Shown: in pieces, positions 52,854 to 61,018 of the stretch
Numbering within the stretch: position 1 is the first letter of the stretch
Layout: each line of letters begins with the position of its first letter
Source: Psychroserpens damuponensis
GTDB lineage: Bacteria > Bacteroidota > Bacteroidia > Flavobacteriales > Flavobacteriaceae
Length of the DNA stretch: 64,000 bases
Assembly: GCF_000826655.1 (NCBI RefSeq)
Contig: NZ_JXJO01000011.1
Span: 1 to 64,000 of the forward strand
Direction: 5' to 3'
Position numbers and translations under genes: made by a program
Notes under the pieces: model-generated
Seen by the model: only the letters and a program-made list of their open reading frames with translations
Database searches by the model: none
What the model was told of the DNA's origin: nothing

Positions 52854-53495
52854 ATGAGTAAAAAAAAGAAAAAATATTATACCGTTTGGAAAGGTCATCA
52901 CACAGGTGTGTTTGAATCGTGGAATGATTGTAAAGCTCAAATCAAAAATTTTGAAGGTGCGCAATATAAATCGTTTGCAACGTTTACTGCTGCAAAAGAA
53001 GCATTAAAAGGTAATTACTTTGATTATATAGGCAAGAGTAAATCCTTTAAAAGTGAACTCACTGCAGAGCAACTCAAAAAAATAGGTAAGCCAAATTATA
53101 ACTCCATTTCTGTTGATGCTGCTTCTTCGGGTAATCCTGGTATTATGGAATATCGTGGTGTGGATACTAAAACAAAAAAACAATTGTTTATTCAAGGTCC
53201 TTTTGCGCAAGGCACGAATAATTTAGGAGAGTTTTTAGCACTAGTACATGGCTTAGGATTTCTAAAAAAACACAATAGTGATCGTATTATATATACAGAC
53301 TCAAAAACAGCCATGAGTTGGGTTCGTAAAAAAACATGTAACTCAAAGTTAGAGCGTAATGAAAAGAACAAACCCGTTTATGATCTTGTAGATCGTGCTG
53401 TACAATGGTTAAAAGATAATGAGTATAAAACAACCATTGTGAAATGGGAGACTAAAGCTTGGGGAGAAATTCCTGCAGATTTTGGACGAAAATAA
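52854..53495 (+). CDS. ribonuclease H with N-terminal viroplasmin-type domain
   Basis: From ATG 52854 the protein has 213 residues. The N-terminal RNA:DNA-hybrid-binding (caulimovirus VI/RNase H1-N) domain is KKYYTVWKGHHTGVFESWNDCKAQIKNFEGAQYKSFATFTAAKEAL. The RNase H fold follows, with acidic residues in SISVDAASSGNPGIMEY, NNLGEFLALVHGL and IIYTDSKTAMSWV. It should degrade the RNA strand of hybrids. An in-frame start at 52776 would translate repeat-like intergenic sequence, so I reject it. Confidence 0.92.
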   Translation: MSKKKKKYYTVWKGHHTGVFESWNDCKAQIKNFEGAQYKSFATFTAAKEALKGNYFDYIGKSKSFKSELTAEQLKKIGKPNYNSISVDAASSGNPGIMEYRGVDTKTKKQLFIQGPFAQGTNNLGEFLALVHGLGFLKKHNSDRIIYTDSKTAMSWVRKKTCNSKLERNEKNKPVYDLVDRAVQWLKDNEYKTTIVKWETKAWGEIPADFGRK

Positions 53496-53521
53496 ATTCG
53501 CATAATAGTTCTCAAAAACTG

Positions 53522-53529
53522 TATATTTG
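53522..53529 (+). promoter_or_regulatory. -7 element of the PfkB kinase gene
   Basis: TATATTTG lies 21 bases before ATG 53551. An in-frame TTG at 53527 is part of this element, so it cannot be the start. Confidence 0.6.
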
Positions 53530-53550
53530 CAGCAAATTTTAAAACGCTTT

Positions 53551-54477
53551 ATGAGCAAATTAGTAATAGTTGGTACAGTAGCTTTTGACGCTATTGAAAC
53601 ACCATTTGGAAAAACAGATAAAATTCTTGGAGGCGCTGCAACCTATATCGGGTTATCTGCCTCAAATTTCGATGTAGATTCAGCAGCAGTATCTGTTGTT
53701 GGTGGCGATTTTCCGCAGAAATATTTAGATCTTTTATCTGATAGAAATGTTAATACAGATGGTATTGAAATTGTAAAAGATGGTAAAACATTTTTTTGGA
53801 GTGGTAAATATCATAACGACATGAATTCTCGTGATACCTTAGTGACTGAACTAAATGTATTAGAACATTTTAATCCTGTTGTCCCTGAAACTTATAAAGA
53901 TGCAGAAGTTGTTATGCTTGGAAACTTACACCCAATGGTACAACAAGGTGTATTGGACCAAATGACGACAAAACCAAAATTGGCTATTTTAGATACCATG
54001 AATTTTTGGATGGACATTGCTTTAGATGATTTGCTTTCTGTGATTAAAAACGTTGATGTGATTACAATTAATGATGAAGAAGCAAGACAATTAACGGGTG
54101 AATACTCCTTAGTTGTTGCTGCACGTAAAATTCATGACATGGGACCAAAATATGTTGTAATTAAAAAAGGAGAACATGGTGCTTTATTATTTCATGATGA
54201 TCATATGTTCTATGCACCAGCTTTACCATTAGAGGAAGTTTTTGATCCAACAGGAGCAGGAGACACATTTGCAGGAGGATTTGCTGGTTATTTAGCAAAA
54301 ACAGAAGACTACAGTTTTGAGAATATGAAAAACGCTGTCATCTATGGATCTACTTTAGCATCATTTTGTGTTGAAAAATTTGGAACAGAACGCATGCAAA
54401 ACTTAACTAAAGACGATATCGAGTATCGATTAAAAGACTTTAAGAAACTCACTCAATTTAATATTGAACTGTCATAA
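53551..54477 (+). CDS. PfkB family carbohydrate/nucleoside kinase
   Basis: A 308-residue ribokinase-fold kinase starting MSKLVIVGTVAFDAIETPFG. GGAATYIGLSAS is the first family motif. The second, DPTGAGDTFAGGFAGYL, carries catalytic Asp238. The substrate cannot be decided: sugar or nucleoside. The purF-like gene follows after a terminator, and related genomes keep this neighbourhood as far as I know, so a ribose or nucleoside substrate is a fair guess. Confidence 0.9.
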   Translation: MSKLVIVGTVAFDAIETPFGKTDKILGGAATYIGLSASNFDVDSAAVSVVGGDFPQKYLDLLSDRNVNTDGIEIVKDGKTFFWSGKYHNDMNSRDTLVTELNVLEHFNPVVPETYKDAEVVMLGNLHPMVQQGVLDQMTTKPKLAILDTMNFWMDIALDDLLSVIKNVDVITINDEEARQLTGEYSLVVAARKIHDMGPKYVVIKKGEHGALLFHDDHMFYAPALPLEEVFDPTGAGDTFAGGFAGYLAKTEDYSFENMKNAVIYGSTLASFCVEKFGTERMQNLTKDDIEYRLKDFKKLTQFNIELS

Positions 54478-54479
54478 AC

Positions 54480-54510
54480 TAACGCGCTCTAAACTGAGCG
54501 CGTTTTTTAT
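54480..54510 (+). terminator. intrinsic terminator after the PfkB gene
   Basis: AACGCGCTC (54481-54489) pairs with GAGCGCGTT (54496-54504) across a six-base loop and is followed by TTTT. Confidence 0.9.
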
Positions 54511-54533
54511 TCTATACTAAAACCCGAAATTTA

Positions 54534-54541
54534 TAATTTTG
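54534..54541 (+). promoter_or_regulatory. -7 element of the purF-like gene
   Basis: TAATTTTG matches TAnnTTTG, 26 bases before ATG 54568. Confidence 0.55.
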
Positions 54542-54567
54542 GAAGACTTAAAAACAACAATACAACA

Positions 54568-56466
54568 ATGAGCGATGCTTTAAAACATGAATGCGGAATT
54601 GCACTCATAAGACTCAAAAAACCATTAGAATTCTATAAAGAAAAATATGGAACTGCATTTTATGGTGTAAACAAAATGTATCTCTTAATGGAGAAACAAC
54701 ACAATCGTGGACAAGATGGTGCTGGTTTTGCAAGCATCAAATTAGACACAAAACCTGGTGAACGTTATATAAGCCGTGTGCGCTCAATTGCTCAACAGCC
54801 TATACAAGATATTTTTGCTCAAATCAATGAACGCATAAATACTGAATTAACCGATCACCCAGAATATCAAGGTGATGTAGCGTTGCAAAAACAACATATT
54901 CCCTACATTGGAGAACTACTCTTAGGACATGTGCGTTATGGTACCTTTGGAAAAAACAGTGTTGAGAGCGTTCACCCATTTTTAAGACAAAATAATTGGA
55001 TGCATAGAAACCTGATCGTTGCAGGTAACTTTAATATGACCAATGTTAATGAGTTGTTTGATGGACTCTTACGATTAGGACAACATCCAAAAGAAAAAGC
55101 AGACACCATAACTATTATGGAAAAAATTGGTCATTTCTTAGATGATGCTGTTGCAAAAATTTACAAAAAACTTAAGAAAGAAGGCTATAGTAAAAACGAA
55201 TGCTCACCTTTAATTGCCGAACGTTTAAATGTTGCCAAAATATTAAAAAAAGCGGCTAAAAATTGGGATGGAGGTTATGCTATGGCAGGTTTATTAGGGC
55301 ATGGAGATTCTTTTGTTTTGCGTGATCCTTCTGGGATTAGACCTGCGTATTATTACGAAGATGATGAAATCGTGGTTGTAGCCTCAGAGCGTCCAGTAAT
55401 TCAAACCGTGTTTAATGTTAAATTTGATGATGTTAAAGAATTAGATCCTGGTCATGCCATTATTACTAAAAAATCTGGAGAAGTATTTATTGAACAAATT
55501 TTAGAACCTCTTGAGCGTAAAGCTTGTTCTTTTGAACGTATTTATTTTTCTCGTGGTAGTGATGCCGAGATTTATCAAGAACGTAAAAATTTAGGAAAAT
55601 TATTAATGCCTAAAGTATTAGAAGCAATTAATGGTGATACAAAAAACTCGGTGTTTTCGTATATTCCTAATACTGCGGAAACTTCTTTCTATGGAATGAT
55701 AGAAACTGTAGAAGAACACCTAAATGAACAAAAAACAAAAGCTATTTTGGCTGGTGACGGAAAACTTAGCCAACAACAAGTCGTAGATATTTTAGAAGAA
55801 CGACCTCGTATTGAAAAAATAGCAATTAAGGATGTTAAGCTTAGAACCTTTATTACAGAAGATAGTAGTCGTGATGATTTAGTGGCTCACGTGTATGATG
55901 TCACATATGGTGTTATTAAACCAACAGACAACCTTGTAATTATTGATGATAGTATTGTGAGAGGTACAACACTCAAAATGAGTATCATTAAAATGATGGA
56001 TCGACTTAGCCCTAAACAAATTGTAGTTGTATCGTCTGCTCCTCAAATTCGTTATCCTGATTGTTATGGGATTGACATGGCTAATTTAGAAAGTCTCATT
56101 GCGTTTAGAGCCATGTTAGAATTATTGAAAGAAAATAACAAATACCATTTAATAGAAGAGGTTTATCATAAATGTAAAGCGCAACTCGTGCTTAAAGATA
56201 AAGAGGTTAAAAATTACGTAAAGGATTTATATGACCAATTTACTGCAGATGAAATATCTGATAAAATTGCTGAGCTAATTTCTGACCCTTCTGTAAAGGC
56301 AAAGGTTAAAACTATTTTTCAGCCTATTGAAAATTTACATAAGGCGTGTCCTAAAAATTTAGGTGATTGGTACTTTACTGGTAATTACCCAACTCCAGGA
56401 GGTAACCGTGTGGTTAACAGAGCGTTCGTTAATTTTTACGAAGGAAACAAAGAGAGAGCTTATTAG
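54568..56466 (+). CDS. purF: amidophosphoribosyltransferase, long form
   Basis: A 632-residue protein against about 470-510 for typical PurF. An eight-residue propeptide precedes the glutaminase nucleophile Cys9 (HECGIALIRLKKP), followed by NRGQDGAGFAS and LLGHVRYGTFGKNS. The PRPP-binding motif VIIDDSIVRGTTLKMS is intact. Extra length comes from insertions around residues 75-110 and 170-225 and a longer C-terminus. It should make phosphoribosylamine from PRPP and glutamine. Flavobacteria may have a second canonical purF, so a specialised role cannot be excluded. Confidence 0.9.
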   Translation: MSDALKHECGIALIRLKKPLEFYKEKYGTAFYGVNKMYLLMEKQHNRGQDGAGFASIKLDTKPGERYISRVRSIAQQPIQDIFAQINERINTELTDHPEYQGDVALQKQHIPYIGELLLGHVRYGTFGKNSVESVHPFLRQNNWMHRNLIVAGNFNMTNVNELFDGLLRLGQHPKEKADTITIMEKIGHFLDDAVAKIYKKLKKEGYSKNECSPLIAERLNVAKILKKAAKNWDGGYAMAGLLGHGDSFVLRDPSGIRPAYYYEDDEIVVVASERPVIQTVFNVKFDDVKELDPGHAIITKKSGEVFIEQILEPLERKACSFERIYFSRGSDAEIYQERKNLGKLLMPKVLEAINGDTKNSVFSYIPNTAETSFYGMIETVEEHLNEQKTKAILAGDGKLSQQQVVDILEERPRIEKIAIKDVKLRTFITEDSSRDDLVAHVYDVTYGVIKPTDNLVIIDDSIVRGTTLKMSIIKMMDRLSPKQIVVVSSAPQIRYPDCYGIDMANLESLIAFRAMLELLKENNKYHLIEEVYHKCKAQLVLKDKEVKNYVKDLYDQFTADEISDKIAELISDPSVKAKVKTIFQPIENLHKACPKNLGDWYFTGNYPTPGGNRVVNRAFVNFYEGNKERAY

Positions 56467-56577
56467 ATAAAGTGCATAATACCATCACTTTACCTTTTAA
56501 AATTTGTTTTTAATCTGATAAATACGTATTTCATCTAGTTTTTAGTATGCTATAATTAAATAACACATACATTGGAG

Positions 56578-56654
56578 TCACCATAACATAAGTAGGTTAA
56601 GTTCATGGTAGATTTGGGGCAAAAAAAGTCGAACTCTCGTTCGGCTTTTTTTAT
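56578..56654 (+). ncRNA. putative small RNA, tandem copy 1
   Basis: This unit is nearly identical to 56872-56946 over about 74 bases, with one substitution and one extra A. It starts TCACCATAACATAAGTAGGT, has a central AGATTTGGGGC and ends in an intrinsic terminator where AGTCGAAC pairs with GTTCGGCT before a T-run. ACCAT and ATGGT can form an upper stem, with one mismatch further in. The upstream TACATTGG is a weak -7 match. An ORF reading through this copy is broken in copy 2 by the indel, so coding is unlikely. A known Flavobacteria ncRNA family such as Flavo-1 is possible but was not verified. Confidence 0.6.
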
Positions 56655-56861
56655 GGATATAAATGAACAGCACAAGAGCTATTTCATCTCTATTTTTACG
56701 CTACCACTTCTAACTATTCTATATATTAAATAACTTGTTAGTGGTCACGACACATGTCATACGCATATCGTGCAATTTTATTAAAAAAACACGCTTTTCC
56801 TCGTTTAAGCCAATTTATTTGTCGTTGGTCTAAAAATTGATGCTTTAATTAAAAGTGCTAG

Positions 56862-56869
56862 TATATTTG
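56862..56869 (+). promoter_or_regulatory. -7 element of the second small RNA
   Basis: TATATTTG lies two bases before the conserved unit, so transcription would start within its first bases. A TTG at 56837-56839, 22 bases upstream, is a near match to the -33 element. Confidence 0.6.
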
Positions 56870-56871
56870 TC

Positions 56872-56946
56872 TCACCATAACATAAGTAGGTTAAGTTTAT
56901 GGTAGATTTGGGGCAAAAAAGTCGAACTCTCGTTCGGCTTTTTTCA
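56872..56946 (+). ncRNA. putative small RNA, tandem copy 2
   Basis: This second copy has a perfect -7 element and a perfect 7-base stem, ACCATAA with TTATGGT, closing a loop that contains AAGTAGGTTAAG. AGATTTGGGGC stays unpaired before the terminator hairpin AGTCGAAC/GTTCGGCT and T-run. Near-identity of the two units, including loop and terminator, in otherwise diverged noncoding DNA suggests either recent duplication or strong constraint. Expression is not shown by sequence alone. Confidence 0.65.
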
Positions 56947-56989
56947 TTTTTAGTCCGTTCGTAATTTCAAGTTTTCCTGTTTCCGAAGC

Positions 56990-57024
56990 ATAAAAAAAGC
57001 AAACCCAAAATGAGTTTGCTTTCT
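56990..57024 (-). terminator. probable terminator after the superoxide dismutase gene
   Basis: On the minus strand AAAGCAAAC pairs with GTTTGCTTT (56996-57004 with 57014-57022) and a T-run follows. It lies about 90 bases past the stop codon. Confidence 0.75.
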
Positions 57025-57110
57025 AAATTTCACTATTAAGATCTCCTTGTTCTGGCTTAGACACTTTGCTTACATAAAATGCAGGCAAGCGTTACCAACA
57101 CAAGAGTTAA

Positions 57111-57719
57111 TTACTTTGCTTCTGCGTAACGACGCTCAACTTCGTTCCAGTTAACCACATTAAAGAATGCGCTAATATAATCTGGTCTTCTGTTTTGGTA
57201 GTTTAAATAGTAAGCATGCTCCCAAACGTCTAATCCTAAAATTGGTGTTCCGCCACAAGTTACTCCTGGCATTAAAGGGTTATCTTGGTTTGGAGTTGAA
57301 CATACTTCAACTTTACCTCCTTTATGCACGCATAACCAAGCCCAACCTGATCCAAATTGTGTTGCTGCTGCTTTACTAAAAGCATCAATAAATTCGTCTT
57401 TTGAACCAAAGGCTGCTTCAATGGCATCTTTTAATTCTCCAGAAAGATATCCTCTATCTTCAGGATTCATAACCTCCCAAAATAAAGAGTGGTTATAAAA
57501 ACCTCCTCCATTATTTCTAACAGCTTTATTATTCATATCTAGGTTATCCAGTATGTTCTCTATAGATTTCCCTTCTAAATCTGTTCCTTCAATCGCAGCA
57601 TTTAACTTTGTAGTATAACCATTATGATGTTTTGTATGATGTATTTCCATTGTACGAGCATCAATATGTGGTTCTAGAGCATCGTATGCATATTTTAATT
57701 TCGGTAATTCGAAAGCCAT
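57111..57719 (-). CDS. superoxide dismutase, Fe/Mn family
   Basis: A 202-residue dismutase. Metal ligands are His27 (MEIHHTKHH), His77 ([11 protein letters not shown]), Asp164 and His168 ([12 protein letters not shown]). The Gly-rich GGGFYN and the Gln in PNQDNPL resemble manganese or cambialistic enzymes more than strict iron ones; the metal is uncertain. There is no signal peptide, so it should be cytoplasmic. It has its own promoter and terminator. Confidence 0.95.
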   Translation of the reverse strand: MAFELPKLKYAYDALEPHIDARTMEIHHTKHHNGYTTKLNAAIEGTDLEGKSIENILDNLDMNNKAVRNNGGGFYNHSLFWEVMNPEDRGYLSGELKDAIEAAFGSKDEFIDAFSKAAATQFGSGWAWLCVHKGGKVEVCSTPNQDNPLMPGVTCGGTPILGLDVWEHAYYLNYQNRRPDYISAFFNVVNWNEVERRYAEAK

Positions 57720-57756
57720 AATATTATCGGTTTTTATAATTAATATTTAATTCATT

Positions 57757-57764
57757 CAAATTTA
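57757..57764 (-). promoter_or_regulatory. -7 element of the superoxide dismutase gene
   Basis: CAAATTTA on the plus strand is TAAATTTG on the minus strand, 37 bases before the ATG. Confidence 0.55.
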
Positions 57765-57833
57765 AGCATAATACAGCGCAATTAAAAATATTAAATATCT
57801 ATGAGTTCATAGATAGTTTTTATAATTTTAAGC

Positions 57834-60800
57834 GTGCAAAATAAATCTCAATTTACAATTTACAATGCTTCGGCAGGAAGTGGAAAAACCTATACACTTG
57901 TTAAGGATTATCTAAGGCTTTTATTTCAATCTAAAAGTAAGCTCTCTTTTAGGCATATTCTAGCGCTCACATTTACTAATAAGGCTGTTGGTGAAATGAA
58001 GGAGCGTATAATTGATATGCTTAGAGCGTTTTCCGAAGAAAAAATAATTGACAGTCCTAACGAGATGTTTACCGACTTAAGTAAAGATCTTCAAATATCT
58101 CCAAAAGACCTTCAAGAAAAATCAAAAGAATTATTAGAAATTATAGTGCATAACTATGCGGCTTTTGATATTTCTACCATTGATAAGTTTAACCATAAAC
58201 TTATTAGAACTTTTGCATTTGACCTTAAACTACCTGTTAATTTTGAAGTTGAATTAGACACCACATCTATATTAGCTAAAGCTGTTGATAAGCTCATTGA
58301 TAAAGCTGGTAGTGATAACGAACTCACAAAAGTCTTGGTCGATTTTGCAATTGAAAAAACTGATGATGATAAAAGTTGGGACATTTCGTACGATTTTAAT
58401 GCCATTGCAAAACTATTAGTTACAGAAAACGATATTGTGTATTTAAATGAAATTAAGGATAAATCTTTAAGTGATTTTAAATTACTGAAAAAGAATATAC
58501 AAAAACAGCGCACTGTATTAACGTCTCAAATAACTGAGGTTGCTCAAGGTGTACTATCTTTAATTGACCAATCAGGATTAGAACATAATGATTTTTCTAG
58601 CAGTTATTTACCAAAACATTTTATTAAACTATCTGAAGAAAATTTTAATGTTTCTTTTAAACCAAAGTGGCAAGTTGATTTAATTGAAGGTGGCTCAATA
58701 TATCCTAAAAGAGTATCAGCGCAAGTTGGAGACACTATTGAAGGGTTACGACCTCAATTAATCGATGCCTTTTTAGATACTAAAACAGCCGTATTTCAAA
58801 TTAAATTCTTAAAAAACGCCTTAAAAAACATTACGCCTTTATCGGTTTTAAGTGCAATTGGTAAAACGCTTCAAGATATTAAAGATGAAGATGACATTTT
58901 ATTAATTTCAGAATTTAATGACATCATCAACACGGAAATAAACCAACAACCAGCTCCATATATTTATGAGCGTATTGGAGAAAAATTTAAACATTATTTT
59001 ATTGATGAATTTCAGGATACTTCGCAATTACAGTGGGAAAATTTAATACCGTTAATTAATAATGTCGTTTCTGGTGAAAATTTAAAAGGGGAAACTGGAT
59101 CAGCCATGCTGGTTGGTGATGCAAAACAAGCTATTTATAGATGGCGTGGCGGACGAGCAGAACAGTTTATCAATCTTTACAACGAGAGCGAACATCCTCT
59201 TGCTGTACAACAAATAGTTAAAAACTTACCCGATAATTACCGTAGTCATAAAACGATTGTCGAATTTAACAACGCGTTTTTTAATCATATTGCTGATGTA
59301 GCATTTACAAATGAAAATCACCAACATATTTATAAAAATGCCTATCAAAATGTCATAATTAATAAAACAGGTTATGTAGATATTTCATTTTTAAACACCG
59401 AAAATGAAGATAATAATGACCTACAATGTGAAGCTGTTTTAAACACTATAAAAAAAGCCCAAAGTAACGGCTTTAAGCTCAAAGACATTTGTATTATTGT
59501 TAGAAAAAAGAATGAAGGTTTTGCAATTGCAGAATATTTAAGTGACCTAAAAATTGATATAATCTCTTCGGAAAGTTTATTACTCAAAAACTCTCCAGAG
59601 GTACAGTTTATTAGCAAAATAATCACATTGAGTTTACAACCTCAAAACGACACAATAAAAACTACGCTCTTACATTTTATTGCTGAAACTAAGTTACAAT
59701 TAGATGACACACATGAATTTTATGACGATCTTGTTCATTTAAAAAATGATTCTTTTTTTGAAAAACTAAACACCTTTGGTTTTGAATTTAACTTTAGTGA
59801 GTTTTTACAACTTCCTATTTATGAAGCTATAGAAAGTATCATTAGGGGTTTTGCACTGAATACTACTTCAAACGCGTATTTACAGTTTTATTTAGATGAA
59901 GTTTTTGATTACTCTCAAAAGTACAATGCTAGTTTTCAAGGCTTCTTAGAGTATTGGGAACGCAAAAAAGATAGCTTGAGTATTGTATCACCTTCTGGAC
60001 AGGATGCTATACAAATTATGACCATTCATAAATCTAAAGGATTAGAATTTCCTGTGGTTATTTTTCCGTATGCCAATCAAAACATCTATTTTAATATAAA
60101 TCCTAAATTATGGTTTCGTGTAAATGAGGATGATTTTAATGGGTTCTCACATTTATATATTAATATGAATGAGGATTTAGAATCTTTTAATGAATTAGGC
60201 GCCGAGATTTACACCAATTATCGTTCGCAATTAGAATTAGATAGCTTAAATCTTTTATATGTTGTTTTAACTCGAGCTGTTGAGCAATTATATATCATTT
60301 CTGAATATGATATCGATAAAAAAACAAGTGGAGAAAAATTAGCGCATTATTCAGGCTTATTAATTAATTACCTTAAATCTATTGGCGCATGGCAGGATCA
60401 TCAATTGGAGTATAGCTTTGGTGAGGCTAGGAAAACTTCCGAAGAAAAAGTAAAAGAAGAGGAACATACTACCATTGTGCAAGGTCAATTAATTTCTACT
60501 AGAAAAGAAGACCACAACCTTAATATAATTACAAATTCTGGCTACTTATGGGATACTGCACAAGAAAAGGCCATTAATCGTGGTGATTTAGTTCACAACA
60601 TCATGGCGCATGTAAAAACAGCTGCCGATGTTGGTTTTGCTCTTGAACATTTTTTGAGTTTAGGTATCATTAATACAGATCAATATGACGAACTAGAGAA
60701 CCTTATGACACGCATTATAAATCATGAACAATTACGATCGTATTTTGATGCCACCAATACGGTTTATAATGAACAAGATATTATCTCTAAAACTGGTAAA

Positions 60801-60995
60801 TTATTTAGACCAGATAGAGTTGTTGTTAATTCTTACAATCAAGCTACAATTATTGATTACAAAACTGGACTACAAGATGCAAAACACAAAGAGCAACTAT
60901 TTGATTATCAATACATTTTAGAGGATATGAATTTTGAAGTTATAAAAAAAATTCTTATTTATATTAACGACGAAATTGTTATAAAAGAATTTTAA
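57834..60995 (+). CDS. AddA-like UvrD-family helicase-nuclease, GTG start
   Basis: A 1053-residue superfamily I helicase. Motif I is NASAGSGKT (11-19), with TFTNKAVGEMKER (Ia), YFIDEFQDTSQLQW (II), VGDAKQAIYRWRGG (III), IMTIHKSKGLEFPVV (V) and LNLLYVVLTRAVEQLY (VI). The C-terminal PD-(D/E)xK nuclease motif is in RPDRVVV ... ATIIDYKTG. This matches AddA/RecB enzymes that process double-strand breaks. The partner AddB-like gene begins at 63765, after kbl and an ompA-type gene. The start is GTG 57834; no closer ATG preserves motif I. Confidence 0.93.
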   Translation: MQNKSQFTIYNASAGSGKTYTLVKDYLRLLFQSKSKLSFRHILALTFTNKAVGEMKERIIDMLRAFSEEKIIDSPNEMFTDLSKDLQISPKDLQEKSKELLEIIVHNYAAFDISTIDKFNHKLIRTFAFDLKLPVNFEVELDTTSILAKAVDKLIDKAGSDNELTKVLVDFAIEKTDDDKSWDISYDFNAIAKLLVTENDIVYLNEIKDKSLSDFKLLKKNIQKQRTVLTSQITEVAQGVLSLIDQSGLEHNDFSSSYLPKHFIKLSEENFNVSFKPKWQVDLIEGGSIYPKRVSAQVGDTIEGLRPQLIDAFLDTKTAVFQIKFLKNALKNITPLSVLSAIGKTLQDIKDEDDILLISEFNDIINTEINQQPAPYIYERIGEKFKHYFIDEFQDTSQLQWENLIPLINNVVSGENLKGETGSAMLVGDAKQAIYRWRGGRAEQFINLYNESEHPLAVQQIVKNLPDNYRSHKTIVEFNNAFFNHIADVAFTNENHQHIYKNAYQNVIINKTGYVDISFLNTENEDNNDLQCEAVLNTIKKAQSNGFKLKDICIIVRKKNEGFAIAEYLSDLKIDIISSESLLLKNSPEVQFISKIITLSLQPQNDTIKTTLLHFIAETKLQLDDTHEFYDDLVHLKNDSFFEKLNTFGFEFNFSEFLQLPIYEAIESIIRGFALNTTSNAYLQFYLDEVFDYSQKYNASFQGFLEYWERKKDSLSIVSPSGQDAIQIMTIHKSKGLEFPVVIFPYANQNIYFNINPKLWFRVNEDDFNGFSHLYINMNEDLESFNELGAEIYTNYRSQLELDSLNLLYVVLTRAVEQLYIISEYDIDKKTSGEKLAHYSGLLINYLKSIGAWQDHQLEYSFGEARKTSEEKVKEEEHTTIVQGQLISTRKEDHNLNIITNSGYLWDTAQEKAINRGDLVHNIMAHVKTAADVGFALEHFLSLGIINTDQYDELENLMTRIINHEQLRSYFDATNTVYNEQDIISKTGKLFRPDRVVVNSYNQATIIDYKTGLQDAKHKEQLFDYQYILEDMNFEVIKKILIYINDEIVIKEF

Positions 60996-61000
60996 ATTTG
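60993..61000 (+). promoter_or_regulatory. -7 element of kbl
   Basis: TAAATTTG overlaps the stop codon of the helicase gene and lies 18 bases before ATG 61019, so kbl can be transcribed on its own. Confidence 0.55.
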
Positions 61001-61018
61001 TAAAAAATCAAATCAATT

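Larger units (their letters stand above)
56467..57110. other. 644-base noncoding region between purF and the superoxide dismutase gene
   Basis: It holds the two small-RNA-like units, an AT-rich 217-base spacer between them without a credible gene, one copy of the dispersed word TTCCGAAG (56981-56988), the superoxide dismutase terminator, and about 90 bases before the dismutase stop with nothing recognised. Confidence 0.7.
8111..60444. repeat. dispersed over-represented word TTCCGAAG (27 copies)
   Basis: Copies with TTCCGAAG on the plus strand start at 8111, 12223, 12463, 19855, 22045, 26068, 27772, 28612, 30509, 37085, 42496, 44741, 52387, 56981, 58031 and 60437. Copies on the minus strand occupy plus positions starting at 11886, 13521, 20884, 21568, 25489, 28438, 35825, 43595, 46015, 46124 and 59566. 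The extended form is close to TTTCCGAAGAAA. About one copy is expected from base composition. Twenty-five lie in genes, in several reading frames, and two are intergenic. See the findings. Confidence 0.7.

Noticed and set aside
56604-56732. A 42-codon ORF starting inside small-RNA copy 1 (MVDLGQKKSNSRS...)
   Set aside because: The corresponding frame in copy 2 is shifted by a one-base deletion after seven codons and ends differently, while the nucleotide sequence and terminator are conserved. RNA function is more likely than coding.
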